From Dermatemys mawii (lineage: Eukaryota; Chordata; Testudines; Dermatemydidae), in NCBI GenBank assembly GCA_007922305.1, contig ML677358.1, positions 10,237,810 through 10,301,809 on the forward strand: a DNA stretch of 64,000 nucleotides, in the 5' to 3' direction. A program made the translations under genes and the position numbers. This document shows, in pieces, positions 45,097 through 56,912 of the stretch. The notes under the pieces were generated by a model. That model worked only from the letters and a program-made list of their open reading frames with translations. It was not told where the DNA came from and did no database searches. Position 1 is the first letter of the stretch; each line of letters opens with the position of its first letter.

Positions 45097-46884
45097 CTCA
45101 TAGACTCTATTGAAGTCAATGAGAGATTTTCTATTGACTTCAATGGGCTTCGGACCAAACTGTTTGTCAGCTGGGGCTGGTTTGAAGATGTAACATTCTA
45201 AATAAGTACTAGGAGCTAGTTTTAGCAGTCAGGAAAGCTGAATACCTTTAAGAGAAGCATTTTCCAGGTAAAGCAAATGCTGTTCTACAGGTGTTTGTTT
45301 TCATCCGGGCTGTAAAGTACTTTATATACTTTACAATAACGAATTATCTTGGAACAATTACTTGTGAAATGATGCGAGGAAGGCTTGGTTGATGTATCTC
45401 CAGTTAGCCTGTGCCGCAAAAAGTATTTTTATTTCAGTTGATAAAAGATCATGTCTCCATTAAGCAGTGTGCTCATGGATAAACAGAAAAATAAGATAAT
45501 TTGGGAGTGGTATGTAAATGGATCCCTCCCTGAGAAAGCTTTATAATGTCCTTACTTATAGCCATTGTCCTCTTAGAGAAAAACTACACAGTCTGATTCT
45601 TCTTTCACAACCATTTAAAGTGATGCAACTCCAGTGGGCATGACTCTGATCCCATTTATGCCTGTGTAATTTAGGTATAGCTTCTCTGAAGTCAGTGGAG
45701 TTACATAGTCTAACATTTTCAAAAGCACCTAAGTGACTTAGAGGCCTATGGAAATTGGGACTTGGCCACTTTGGAACATTTTACCCAGCCACATAAAACT
45801 GGTGTGAGATCAGAGTCCAATTGTAGAGTTAGAAATGAATATTGCAATGCACACAGTCTTCCTTTTCTTCTTGTTTATTGTATGTATTTTGGTTGTGCTT
45901 TGGTGCCCCAGTCACGGACCACTTTTCCTTCCCCATCCTGCCTCCTGAGAATGTCTTCACAACTCCATAAATCCTCAGTACAATGGTTTATTTATACAAT
46001 GGTCCAAAATTATATCAGATGCTCTGATATCAGAATTTTTCCTGCACAAATAATGCTTAATCACTACACAGATGTCTGTAGAAAATTTGTTTTAATGTAG
46101 CTGAAGTCAGTGTTCAAGTTGAGTGTTTGAGTGTGATAGTGAGAAACTGGATGTGTGCATTGGGGTTGGCTATATTTTGGACTCAAAAGGATATTTGTTA
46201 GGGAGCTCTGGAGGCTGTGATGAGTGGGTTTGGACATTATTATATTTGGGGGTAAGGCATGTTAATTGAGGCTTATATGGAAAGTAGTGCTGCCTTCCCG
46301 AGTGAGTGTCCTGACTTTTAGTGGCTACATTGATAGGAAGGGTGGTTAAGTAATCTTAACTCTACATTAATGAAAAGCTTTGTGTAGTTCTGAATAGAAA
46401 TCTGAACTGAAAGAGGCAGAAGAAACACTTAAAAAACATCATCAGTGCCACTGTTTGTAAACTAAAGCCAATCAGAAAGATAAGCCATCCTGCTAGTGCC
46501 TATATGTGATGTAGCTGCTGGTAGGTTTTTTTTTCTGTATCGTCAGAAGTTTGTTTTTTAATGCTTAAATTTCAAAAAACCAAACAAAGCAACAAACAAA
46601 CAAATAAAAAATACATTGGCAACTTGTAAGTAGCAAAACCAGCCACGAGATGGCAACTTTTGTCACCAGTCTGAAATGTTCCCCCTGTTCAGAGCTGGGA
46701 ACCTCAAATCTCATCCATAAGTGAGGCAGAACGATAGTTCATTTGGTCAACCATTTGTAGAGCCCTTGGTCCAAGATCCTGGGGTTTTGTTGAAGCAAAG
46801 TGATGAAAATCCCTTCATTCATGTCAAAGAATTGACGATAGGTTGTTTTTCTGTTGTTTTTCCTTTGCTAGGCTAATGTCATTT
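45097..46884. other. Intergenic sequence, no gene seen
   Basis: Palindromic-type words ('attgaagtcaatgagag', 'ttgacttcaatgggctt') occur at 45105-45155, forming one short palindromic MITE. At 45640-45720 there is a diverged relative. An A-rich patch with AAACAAAC units lies near 46576-46608. No exon supported. Confidence 0.5.
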
Positions 46885-47345
46885 ATTATTTGTGGTGCAG
46901 TATCACCTAGCAGCCCTAATGGGATTAAGCCCCATTGTGTTAGGTGGTATACATACACAGACATACATGTAATAAGAAAGAGTCCCTTCTTAGTTAAGAA
47001 GACAAGATGGACAAACGCTGGGAGAAAGGAAGTACCATGCGCTGTGCTATACAGGAGGTCAAGCTAGATGATCACAAATTGTGATTCACAATGGTCCCTT
47101 CTGGCCTTAAGAATGTATGACTCTGTGAGTATCGTTCCTATTATATAGATGCTGAACGAGGCACAGAGGGAAGTGAATGGCACTATTAAGGCATGACGTT
47201 AAGAACTGCACATACGTTTTTGCAGGACTGGAGTTTAAGAGACTTGCCAAAGATCACACAGGAGGGCTGTGGCAAAACTGGGAATCAAATACAGAGGTCC
47301 TGAATCCCTGTGCAATCCCTTAACCAGAGCCCCAACTCTCCTCTC
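46885..47345 (-). mobile_element. Ancient SINE interrupted by a CR1/SINE tail
   Basis: 'ccccattgtgttaggtggta' at 46930 and the tRNA-like right end ('gactggagtttaagagactt', 'gccaaagatcacacaggag', 'cttaaccagagcccc') belong to the MIR-like family seen complete at 50779-51032. Between them, about 47040-47117, lies a + strand tail of the turtle SINE/CR1 type ('agctagatgatcacaaattg', 'tggtcccttctggcctt'), a later insertion. Confidence 0.6.
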
Positions 47346-47399
47346 ATCTAGGTTACATAGATGTTATCGTGAGTTACTATTCAGTTACAGACATGGGTA

Positions 47400-47588
47400 T
47401 ACAATGAATGCACTGGCCTGCTAAACCCAGGGTTGTGAGTTTAATCCTTGAGGGGGGCCGTTTAGGAATATGGGGCAAAAATCTGTTGAATGATTTAATG
47501 AGGGATTGGTCCTGGTTTGAGCAGGGGGTTGGCCTAGATGACCTCCTGAGGTCCCTTCCAACCCTGATATTCTATGATTCTATCATGA
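47400..47588 (+). mobile_element. tRNA-derived SINE with CR1-like tail
   Basis: 'cactggcctgctaaaccca', 'gggttgtgagtttaatcctt' (B box region) and 'gaggggggccgtttagg' are followed by the CR1-type tail 'gggggttggcctagatgacc', 'tcctgaggtcccttccaacc' and 'ctgatattctatgattcta'. The A-box end is truncated. This is the same SINE class as at 3763 and 56745, and here the tail is the best preserved in the window. Confidence 0.85.
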
Positions 47589-47860
47589 TCTCTAGAGAAC
47601 ATAGGTCCAAGTTGAGACCTTTCGGCAAATAGAGAGCAAATGAACTTTCTAAAAAAAAAGTCACATCTTTCAACTCCTCGTAGTCTGGGAGGATTTCACA
47701 TCTGGCTGTTATCCATAGTCTATGGTCAGATGTTACTGCATAACAAGGAATGACCTTTCTCAGCATTTGTTGCTGGAGGGAACACGGTTACATCTGTCTC
47801 TGCAGTGCTCTGTGGGATGTCAGGACTTGGATCACCATAAAAAATGCTTTACCCTGCATT

Positions 47861-48946
47861 TCGGGTTGCCAGTTTTCCAATCGCACAAACCCAAACAGCC
47901 TTGCTCTGCCTCCTGCCCTGCCCCGTCCTCTGAGGCCCTGTCCCTGCTCACTCCATCCCATACCCTCTGTGGCTCACTCTCCCACCCCCTCACTCACTTC
48001 CACTAGGCTGGAGCAGGGGGTCGAGGTGCGGGAGGGGGTGCGGGCTCTGGGCTCGGGGGGTGGGTCCAACGGATTCAGAGTGCAGAAGGAGGCTCAGGGC
48101 TCTGGGTGGGGTGATGAGGAGGTTGGGGTGCAGAAGAGGGCTTCAGGCTGAGGCCAAGTGGTTTAGAGTGAAGGAGGGGGCTCAGGGCTGGGGCAGGGAG
48201 TTGGGGTTTGGAAGGGGGTTTGGGTTCCAGCTGAGGGTGTGGGCTCTGGGGTGCGGCTAGGGATGAGGGGCTTGAGGTGCAGGAGGGGGCTTCAGGCTGA
48301 GACCGAGGGGGCTCAGTGCTGGGACAGGAGGTCAGGGGGCAGAAGGGGGTGCGGACTCTGGGCTGGGGAGTAGGGCCAAAGGGTTCGGAGTGCAGGACGG
48401 GGCTCAGGGATCTTGCTGAGGGTACGGTTCTGGGGCGGAGTCAGGGATGAGGGTTTGGGATACAGGAGGGGGCTTCAGGCTGAGGCCGAGGGGCTTGGCA
48501 TGCAGGAGGGGGCTCAGGGCTGGGACAGGGTGTTGGGGTGCAGGAGGGGCTTCAGAGTGCAGGCTCTGGGACAGAGTCTGGGTGCAGGAAGGGGCTCATG
48601 GCAGAGTATTGGGATGTGAGAAGGCGGGAGGGGTGCAGACTCTGGCTGGGCAGCGCTTACCTTGGATTGTGTTCCTGGCCAATGGGAGCTGTGGAGTCGG
48701 CGCTCGGGGTGAGGGCAGTGCACGGAGATCCCCTGGCCGCCCCTGCACCTAGGAGCCAGACATGTTGGCTGCTTCCAGGAGCCGCGCAGAGCCAGGGCAG
48801 ACAGAGAGCCTGCCTTAATCCTACTGTGCCATCGATTGGATGTTTAGTGGCCTATTAAAATCTCCAGGATTGCTTTCAGTGGCCACCAGGAGATTGAAGT
48901 GGATCCTGGCAGACTCCTGGCCAGTCTGGGAGAGCTGGCCACCCTA
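47861..48946. mobile_element. Non-autonomous hAT-like element with G-rich minisatellite core
   Basis: The left end 'tcgggttgccag' and the right end 'ctggccaccct' plus A are inverted repeats. Eight flanking bases, CCTGCATT at the left (47853-47860) and CCTACATT at the right (48947-48954), match in seven positions, consistent with a hAT duplication. From about 48005 to 48650 the interior is a degenerate minisatellite of 'ggctcagggctggg' and 'gtgcaggagggggct' units. Long + strand frames in it are repeat translation, not genes. Confidence 0.8.
48005..48650. repeat. G-rich degenerate minisatellite
   Basis: Units of roughly 30-50 bases combining 'ttggggtgcaggaggggg', 'cttcaggctgaggccgagg' and 'ggctctggggtg' repeat many times. 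The G tracts could form quadruplexes. Confidence 0.8.
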
Positions 48947-49149
48947 CCTACATTTCTACATTGAGAGCCTAGGACTGATAATACTGCAATGAACAATAGC
49001 ATTGCCATTTCCTCTTCTTCTCCTTTGAGTATTGCACCGTTCTTCCCTTCTTAACTCTTTGTTTTCCTGATCATTAAGGAAAAGCCCCCATCCTGGACCA
49101 ATCCAAGACGTCTCAAAGAATCAGAGAAATTACTTCTGTAGGTCTTCTC

Positions 49150-49560
49150 CTTCTCTTGATCTCCACCTCCATACGCTTCGCTCAGTATAGTTTAACATTT
49201 CAAATGAGGGAGCTCCCACCACTTGGAAAAATATTCCACAGCTTCATAATTCTCACTGGCAGGATATACTCTTCCCTTTTTTCAATTTGTCCCATAATTC
49301 CTTGTTGTACCTCTATGACTTTGCCACCTTCTCCTTCCTTGGTATTTATGCCCTTCTGATATCAGTAGGCAGTGTCGTGTCCACTCAGAGTCATTGCTTA
49401 GCCTAACTATACATATATAGCTCTTTGAATCTTTGATTCCAGCCCCTTTAGTCTAAAGCACAATCCTTCTTGGAAAGAAACTGAAATAAATTATATCTTT
49501 CTACTTGTCATAGCTGCTCCCTATGTCTATTCAGCATCACACATGCTCAGATGTTTTTGC
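49150..49560 (-). mobile_element. Diverged CR1 LINE fragment
   Basis: On the + strand 'gggagctcccaccacttgg', 'aatttgtcccataattcct' and 'tgttgtacctctatgact' read as the reverse of the CR1 3' coding end. It is heavily diverged and its borders are approximate. Confidence 0.5.
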
Positions 49561-50778
49561 TTCTTTTTATTCCTGTTAGCCCTGTGCGGCCAATGAAGGT
49601 CTAGGAGAGTGAGCTGGATTTCAGTCTTTCTTGTCCTCCCCGTCAGTTGCAGTTTGTAATCCCAGTTCAGGCAAAGGTGTTGCACAGGTGATACCAAGGA
49701 CACGACTTGAACAAACTGGGCTTGCTCAGGAGTACTTGAGGACCTATTTTGCCATGCAGAACCTATGTGTCTGGTGCCGATGCACAGAAAGGAGATAAAC
49801 CAGCTTGATAATCAAATTCCAGGTTGAATTTGCAGAGGTGGCAGTTAGAAAGCATCTATTTTATTTGCAATTAGTGCAATTCATCTGGAAATCACTGAAC
49901 CAATAGGAGTCAAAATGTCCTTTTTGTAGAGCAAAACCATACTTTAAGATCCTTATAGGTTTTGGAAAAGACCCTTGTTTTTCCTCCCAGAAGCCTCATT
50001 ATTCTCATTAATTATGGGTTTGTTTTTCTAAAATATATTTGTAAAAGCGATACGTTATATAGACTTAAAAACTAAGCTGAACTAAATCCAAAGGGAAACT
50101 GTAAATGGTGTAACTATTTAGGTAACAGAAATGAAGAGGTGTGCCCACTAAACACCATGTAATGGGCAACAACAAAACTAAAATGCTGAAGGATAAAGGA
50201 ATCACACATTTCTTCCGGGATTAAAAGTGAGCTCAAAATGGCCAGAGCCTAGTGAAAAAAGCCTGTTCTTGAGTTTCCTTCCCTTTTAATAAGCTTCTTT
50301 TTCTTGGAGTGCTAAGTGTTCAGATGTAGCATATTTAGTGCCTAGTAACCTAACAAAGCATGGATTGGTGGCTCTCCGGAAAGATTTCTTTTCCATGTAG
50401 GTTTCTTAATGATGAAAAGACACAAAGATCGGTTGCTTCAGACTCCTTAATTAAACACAACAAAGAAGGGCAATTAGAGCTGTGTTTTAGTTCTGTCATC
50501 AACAACAATTTTGCAAGCCTGAATAACGATTTCTCACTCAGAGGTTTACAACTAGAATAAATCATAATTGTGGCTATAATTATCAGTCTGAGGCAAACAT
50601 CAGAAGGTTTTCCAAAACTAACCCACTCCTTTCTTTTGTTTTGATGGTGGTGGGAAAAAAAGCAACAGCACAGGCCTAATGATTTCCCCACATCTTACCT
50701 TTTTGTGGAAGCCTCTTTCATTTTTTTTTAAAAAAGTTTAATTTTAGGAAAAATCTCAAACTCCTTGAGGAGCTACGT
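49561..50778. other. Intergenic sequence, no gene seen
   Basis: No exon, RNA gene or named repeat recognised. Confidence 0.5.
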
Positions 50779-51032
50779 TATTTTTTGTTTCATTGTGGCA
50801 CCTAGAAACCACTACCTCATTGTGCTAGGCACTGTACAGACACTTACTAAGTGATAGTCCCTGCTCCCGTGAGCTTACAATCAAAACAGGCAATGGGAGG
50901 GGAAATAGAGGCACAAAGTGATGAAGTGACTTGCCCAAGGTCATACCTCAGGTCAGTGGCAGAGCCAGGAACGGATCCCACATCTCCTGAGAAGTCAGTG
51001 CTGTAGCTCCTCCTACATTATGCAGCCTCTCA
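50779..51032 (-). mobile_element. Ancient amniote SINE (MIR-like), nearly complete
   Basis: On the minus strand: 'ctgacttctcaggagatgtg', 'tgaccttgggcaagtcactt' and 'tttgtgcctctatttcccct', followed by 'ttgtaagctcacgggagcag' and 'gtgcctagcacaatgagg'. Head, core and tail are all in order. Confidence 0.75.
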
Positions 51033-51181
51033 TTTCTTTAAAATATTCCCTATCCTGGTCCTTGTTCCTTCCAGGTGGTTTAATCAAGCCATACAAATAT
51101 CTACTAAGTGAAACCAGGTTCTTCCATTTAAAGAGTCGAGCGGGAGAAGAGAGGTAGGCATTTTCTCTCCTCAGAAACTCA

Positions 51182-51488
51182 GGCTATGTCTACACTTGGA
51201 GCTAGGGGGGTGATTCCTAGCTTGGGTAGACGGACTCCTGTTGAGCAAGCACACTAAAGTAGTGTAGCCATGGTGGCCAGGTCAGTGGTGGCCCGGTCCA
51301 GCTGCCCTATATGCAAACCCACTGAACCATCTTGAGATACATATTTAGGGCTTTTGGCTTGTGCTACCACTGCCCACGGCCCCACAGCGACACCTCTATT
51401 TTTAGCGTGTCAGGGAAGATGAGTGCTGATGCAAGTTATGTCTACATGAGCTGGAATGATGAACCTAGCTTGTAGAATAGGTGTAGCC
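51182..51488. mobile_element. MITE, complete (GGCTATGTCTACACTTGGAGC type)
   Basis: The left end 'ggctatgtctacacttgg' and the right end 'ctagcttgtagaataggtg' plus TAGCC are approximate inverted repeats. Subterminal words 'gattcctagcttgggtagac' and 'tatgtctacatgagctgg' also pair. The interior holds 'tgctaccactgcccacgg'. No coding capacity. Confidence 0.65.
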
Positions 51489-52529
51489 TCAGAGGGCCTC
51501 AGGGAACTACCATGGGGTAACAATTACAGAATTATAAAAGGAGGTGTGAGGGGGGGAAGTCTGACAGCTGTCACAATGGGACAGAGAAGGGAGAAGGAAG
51601 AGGACATTGTGCAGAAATTTCAGGGTCAGCATTGGCTAAAAGTATTCATATATTGCGAGATATTGGCCAAGATCCTGGTATGTGAGCAAAGCCACAGTAA
51701 AAGGACTTTGGTTGGAGAAACTAGATGGTGGCTGGGGAAGGAATCCGCCCCACAACATGCAGTAATGCCCACAGCATCAACATCATGACCACTGCAGAGG
51801 GTGTAGGGTGGTCTTGCGGCTCCTGCTGTGAAGGTTTGTGTCCAGGGGATCTACTGGCTGGTCGTGCCCCTCCGTGAGCCCATTTCCTTGTCCATGTTGC
51901 AACCCAGTTGAGTGTGAGTGGTACTCTGAATAGCTTTCAACTGTATCTTGTGATGAAGTGAAAATGCCAAATTTGCATTGAGTTTGAGGCCTGGAGAGGG
52001 AGCTGCAAGAGATACCCCTTAAATATCAAACAGAGATGCAAGATCTGGTGCATGACAGGCAGCCCGGATCTCATCAGAAACAGGCAATGGCCATCTGGTT
52101 TACAGAGAAAATAGTCCAAAGGATGATGCTAAGGTGTCTTCAAAATCTTGTCCAAAATGGATGCAGACTTTCATGGTCACCACTAGATGTCCCCTCAGCT
52201 CTTCTTTCTCAAGAAAATTCTCTTAATATCATCCCCAAACCCTCTCGTGCAATCATATTTATTGAAAAATATGTTGGCCACTAGTCAGCATATTTAATAG
52301 CCTGAAAAGCAAAAGATGGGGCCTCAGCTATGCAACTTGTGTGTTGTAATGAAAAGATGGTTTGGGATTTAATGAACGTGGATTCCATAAAACATGGGCT
52401 TGCTGTCAGCTGACTGGATCATTTCAAAATTCCCTTTATATATTGCTGGACATCTCACACTGTTCGCACCAGCTAATATGAGCGCTAAATACCATTTTAA
52501 AAAAATTTGTATTGAAACTGTCCTGTGAG
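51489..52529. other. Intergenic sequence, no gene seen
   Basis: Nothing assignable. Several short frames lack any protein-like motif. Confidence 0.5.
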
Positions 52530-52675
52530 GGGAGAGAGTCCCAGGGCCTGGGCTCCAGCCAGAGCCCAGATGTATACACAGTAATGAAATAATCCTGCTG
52601 CCTAAGCCACGCATGCGAGCCCAAGTCAGCTGGCATGGGCCAAATGTGGGTTTTTCTTTGCATGTAAACATACCC
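52530..52675. mobile_element. MITE remnant (GAGCCCAGGCTCC type)
   Basis: 'cctgggctccagccagagcc', 'aagtcagctggcatgggcc' and 'catgtaaacataccc' follow the same order as the copy at 7347-7471. Confidence 0.65.
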
Positions 52676-53544
52676 AGAGAGACTGAGAGCAAACGTTTCA
52701 AAGAGATAAGGCCCCCAGAGATGCGGGATAGGTGCCTACTGGGATTTCTAAAATTGTCCATAGCGAGTTAGGTGCTGAGGTGATTGTTTATCTGCATCTT
52801 CAGCTGCCTAAATCCATTTAAAAACTTGGCCCTGACATGCCTAAGGTCATACAAGAAATTTGTGCTGGAGTCGGGAATGGAGTAAGGATCGGTGTCTTGA
52901 GACCATTCTTCCTATCCACGCTCATTTTTTTACTAGTAAAACATAGAGCCACCATTTTAATGGCATGCTGGTGACTTGAAGGCAAAACCTCCGCTCAGGT
53001 TCACAAACCTCTCTGCCAGCGCCTTGGGGATGAACTTTGATATGCCTTTCACTGTGCTGAGGTAGGCAGCCTCCCATCACCAATGCCTGCAACCTCTAAT
53101 GCAAAACGACACAATATGTTGTTGCCGGCCAGCCAAGACTAGGATATAATAACTTGGGGTGATTATTACAAATATTGCGCAGTATGGTCAGACATCCAAG
53201 TGATAAGCTGTTTGGAGCTTGCTTTTGCAGCTGCAGACTGTTTATTTCTCAGGTAATGGTAATCACAGTTCCTAGTCTAGTCTGTGTTATGTGTGGTGAA
53301 AAAATTCTAGGAAGTCCATTTTTGACTGGTCTGCTAGAATGAAGCACAGGGGCTGTTTACAAAAATACCTGGTCAGGCCACACACAACAGTCCACTGAAG
53401 GGAGTGTGATAAGCAGACAGCTTGTAAAGTATAGAATGCCAAAATCTAAACCCAGCAATTTACCAAAGTCACTCCGGCCAGCGTTCTTCAGAGCTGGGAG
53501 TTGGGCTCCTAAAGCCATTCGTACGTGACAAACTGAAAATGGCC
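52676..53544. other. Intergenic sequence, no gene seen
   Basis: A diverged SINE-like piece may lie at 52830-52920 ('cctaaggtcatacaagaaat', 'ttgtgctggagtcggga'). No exon. Confidence 0.45.
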
Positions 53545-53628
53545 TGATTTTCAGAGGTGCTGAGCACCTCTACATCCCATTGGGTTCAGTGGAATTTGTG
53601 GGTGCTCTGCACTTTGGGGTTTAGAAGC
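53545..53628. mobile_element. Short palindromic MITE
   Basis: 'cctgattttcagaggtgctg' at the left and 'gtgggtgctctgcactttgg' at the right are the two arms of a palindrome centred near 'tgggttcagtggaat'. Confidence 0.6.
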
Positions 53629-53789
53629 CTAACTTTAGGCAGCCAGCTTTGAAAAAAGGTGGCCTAGATTTATTTAGAACCCATGGGAAGGCACATTTTG
53701 GAGCATGGAAACCCTGAACATGTAGAATTGATGGTTTGTATACTCTGGGGATGCTCTTTCAAAGCATCAATTCCCCCACATCCATTGAG

Positions 53790-54005
53790 GCTCTTGATTT
53801 TAGCTGTGGGGTGGGGACCCTGGGGCTTTAGCTGTGTGCTGGGGGGGATGCAGGGACTTCAGCCCCACAGGGTGTGCTGGGACTTGGGGCTCAGAGCTTT
53901 AACCCCACAGCAAGCACTGGGACTCGGGGATTTAATCCTGCAATGCGCTTTGAGGCTCTGGGGCTTCTGCTTTGTGAGAGGCACTGGGGCTCCCACAGGT
54001 TTGAA
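53790..54005. repeat. Degenerate minisatellite, unit about 33 bp
   Basis: Units of the form 'actggggctttagctgtg' and 'gggacttcagccccacagg' repeat about six times with many changes. An open frame across it is repeat translation. Confidence 0.65.
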
Positions 54006-54617
54006 AATATTTGGCTTTGGCTGAATTTAAGCCTTGCTCAGTAGTGAGTCTCAGTAGTTTGATTTAAAGAGCTCCCCAGTAACTTGGGGCATAGCGGACA
54101 TCTGGAGACTAAGACTTGGACTTAGAGCATCAACTCATTTAACAGAGGTCACTGAACGCCTATCGCTTGTTAATAAACTTTTGGCCATCACTGACCTAGA
54201 CCATATATGAACAAGTGACATGCAAGTGCTGAAAGGCTCTGTATAATGTTACTAATCCCATGTAGTGCTCATGCTGAAAAAAAGGCAAGGCAAGGTTTTC
54301 CTGTACTGTCGTGTACTTTCAGTGCAGCTGCTTGATTTACACTGGTGCTCTTATTAAAACAGAACCCAATAGCATAATTGCTAAACGAATGCAGCCCAGC
54401 TGATATGCAATGCCAAATAGAAGGGTGGAGAATGGATGATGAACGTTTAAAGCATTGTACTCAGGGCGTGGTTTGGGTGTTTTTTGCATTGCACACTCCT
54501 GGTTTCTATTTTGCTAAAGTAAGCTCATGTCCACAGGTTGGAGAACATGCTAAAAATAATTGCCAGATGGGCTCATCGGAAGCACATTGTAACGCAAGTA
54601 GAATTCATGCTGAATTG
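54006..54617. other. Intergenic sequence, no gene seen
   Basis: No exon or named repeat recognised. Confidence 0.5.
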
Positions 54618-54800
54618 GTTTGGTTGTGACTAAAGAGTTAAAACCAGACAAATTCAGATTAGAAATAAGGCACACATTTTTAATAAGGGTGACTAACCAC
54701 TGGGACAAACTACCAAGGGAAGAGATTCTCCAACTCTTGAAGTCTTCAAATAAAGACTGGATGCCTTTTTGGATTGCTTTAGTTAAACATGTGGCTCATA
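54618..54800 (+). mobile_element. CR1 LINE fragment, 3' end of ORF2
   Basis: It reads 'gacaaattcagattagaaat', 'aaggcacacatttttaataa' and 'actgggacaaactaccaagg', the well-known C-terminal coding end of CR1 reverse transcriptase. An open frame survives in this short piece (RLEIRHTFL, then NHWDKLP). The 5' part is missing. Confidence 0.8.
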
Positions 54801-56023
54801 GTTTATATTTTAGGACCATGTATCCAGGTGGGTCTGGGTATCACACTGAAATCTGTGAAATGTGTTTAGCTTAACATACACAGTCTATAAGGTATATATG
54901 ACCTATGTTATACTCTACAGACAATATTTATCACGTTCTGTACGTGCATGGGTTGTACATCCCACTGGATTGGGCCAATGTAAGCACAAAGGATTTGTGT
55001 CTCAAACAGTTCCTCTTTCTGCTTTAGCAGTAGCTCAGTCTTCTTTATTGTCAATACAAGCATGACAACCATGGCTGGCCTCAGAAGAGCAGGATCAAAG
55101 GAAGCTGTAGCACGACACTCTGAGAAAGGGGAATTAAATGTTTTCACATTCCACCTTCCTGACCATCCAGACTTTTACATTTTTATAGATTTTTTTCTAC
55201 TGTCACTTGTGCTGTAAGCGCCTCTTGGCTTCCAAAAATGGAGCGACGTGGCTCTTAAATGCACAGGACCTGAAGCTGGTGTTCTGTTTCCTATAAGTAC
55301 TGTGGGTCATATCCTGCTTTTAGTTACACCATGAAATCTCATTAAAATCAATGGGGAAAAACTTGTCCCCATTACGGTTAATGGCAGTTTTTGCCATTGA
55401 CTCAACTGAGGCCATGATTTCACCCACTGGGAGCAATGGATGGTAAGTTGGTTACGAATCTATGCATTTCAAAGGACATTAAGATTGTATTTATATATTT
55501 ATATACTCAGGAGAAGACAATGCTGCAGTGGAGACCAGATCAGTACAACGGGGGGCTGTAACTACTTTAAATGGGCTCATTACATGTGTTTTTATTCTTT
55601 TTAAATTTTGAACCAGGAGTGTTTCAGCTGTTGGGAAACAGCTGACATCTGTAGTGCTTGACAGACATTATTTCTTATTATGAGTGAAGGCTCACTAGTA
55701 TGAGGTCACATCTCATAGTCTTGGAGGCTTTATGAACTTTGGAAACTACAGATGTGATTTTTCAGGATTTGCAAAATTGGTTCAAGTTCACAAACATTTC
55801 TCGCTATAATTTAAATACATACTGCCAAAGGTGCTTCTAGTAAAAAACAAAGCCAACCCCCACCCTCCAACCCAAAAACAACCCAACCTTTTCTGGCAAA
55901 AGGCAATCTTGTGCTAGATATTAGAAAATAGAGGAATTTTCCATAAGCTAGTCTGGCACAAGTGGATGGTCTCTATAAGGTATATAACTCTCAATAAAAA
56001 TGTCAAACATGCCCTGTGTGTGT
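54801..56023. other. Intergenic sequence, no gene seen
   Basis: 55310-55430 holds diverged palindromic words ('taaaatcaatggggaaa', 'gccattgactcaac'). No exon supported. Confidence 0.5.
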
Positions 56024-56148
56024 TTCAAAAGCTTGTCTCTCTCATCAACAGAAATTGGTCCAATAAAAGATATTACCTCACCCACCTTTTCTCTCTAATA
56101 TTCTGGGATTGACATAGCTACAACAACACTGCATATAGCAATGTTCCT
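56024..56148 (+). mobile_element. Retroelement 3'-tail fragment
   Basis: 'caaaagcttgtctctctcat', 'cagaaattggtccaataaaa' and 'gatattacctcacccacctt', then 'acatagctacaacaacac'. This phrase is common as a dispersed 3' tail in turtle genomes. The parent element is not present here. Confidence 0.6.
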
Positions 56149-56744
56149 TATACTCGATTGTTCCATGGACAGAGAGAGGACTTTAAGCCCCAGGACTGTC
56201 ATTTGGGGACTTTTCATGACCAATAATGTCATTGGAAAATTAAATATATAGCATTTCCGTGGAGTGTTATTTAAAGATAATTGCTATGCATTTGGATTAT
56301 GAACTGAACTGGGGAAATAATTCAGTTTTTTTAGAAAGCTACTACCATTGGCACTGAGTGGAAGGTCTCTAATTGAGAGAACATGGGCTAACCAGTCATA
56401 GGATAGCTACCTGCCAAAAGTAGATATGAGAAAGGAAAGCATCTTCCTCTAGTATTTACGAAACATGACTAGAACCATCCTCTCATTCATCCTACATTGC
56501 AATGAGAGCAGACACCCTTCTCTGTTGAAGCTGGCATCAGAAAGCGCCCAGCTATTTTCTTCTATCTGAAATTGACGAGGTCCTTTGGCTAAAACAGGCC
56601 TTTGCTTGGTTATTTAATACAGATACATTTTTGGAAGAGAGTTATGCACAATCTTTGTTGATAGCTGTTAAATACAGAAAAAAGAATAGAACGAGAGACT
56701 ATTTAAAGACACCGTGTGATTTGGATGGATTTGAACTAGTGCTG
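56149..56744. other. Intergenic sequence, no gene seen
   Basis: Nothing recognisable. Confidence 0.5.
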
Positions 56745-56912
56745 ACTTTACAGCATTGGCCTGCTAAACTGAGGGTTGTGAGTTCACCCCTTGAGGGGGC
56801 TATTTAGGGATCTGGGGCAGAAATCTGAGCCCTGCATAACTGCATTGTGCAGGAGATCAGACTAGATGATCATAATGGTCCCTTCTGACCTTAAAGTCTA
56901 CAAGTTTATGTA
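56745..56912 (+). mobile_element. tRNA-derived SINE with CR1-like tail
   Basis: 'cagcattggcctgctaaact', 'gagggttgtgagttcacccc' (B box region), 'ttgagggggctatttaggg' and the tail 'cagactagatgatcataatg' with 'gtcccttctgaccttaaag'. The middle is shorter than at 47400. Confidence 0.85.

Noticed and set aside
47750..48860. Several 100- to 130-residue frames at 47.7-48.9 kb
   Set aside because: They are translations of the G-rich minisatellite inside a transposon.
53683..54024. 113-residue + strand frame
   Set aside because: It spans a degenerate minisatellite and has no protein-like motif.
54620..54874. A small + strand gene of 84 residues
   Set aside because: The sequence is the 3' coding end of a CR1 reverse transcriptase.
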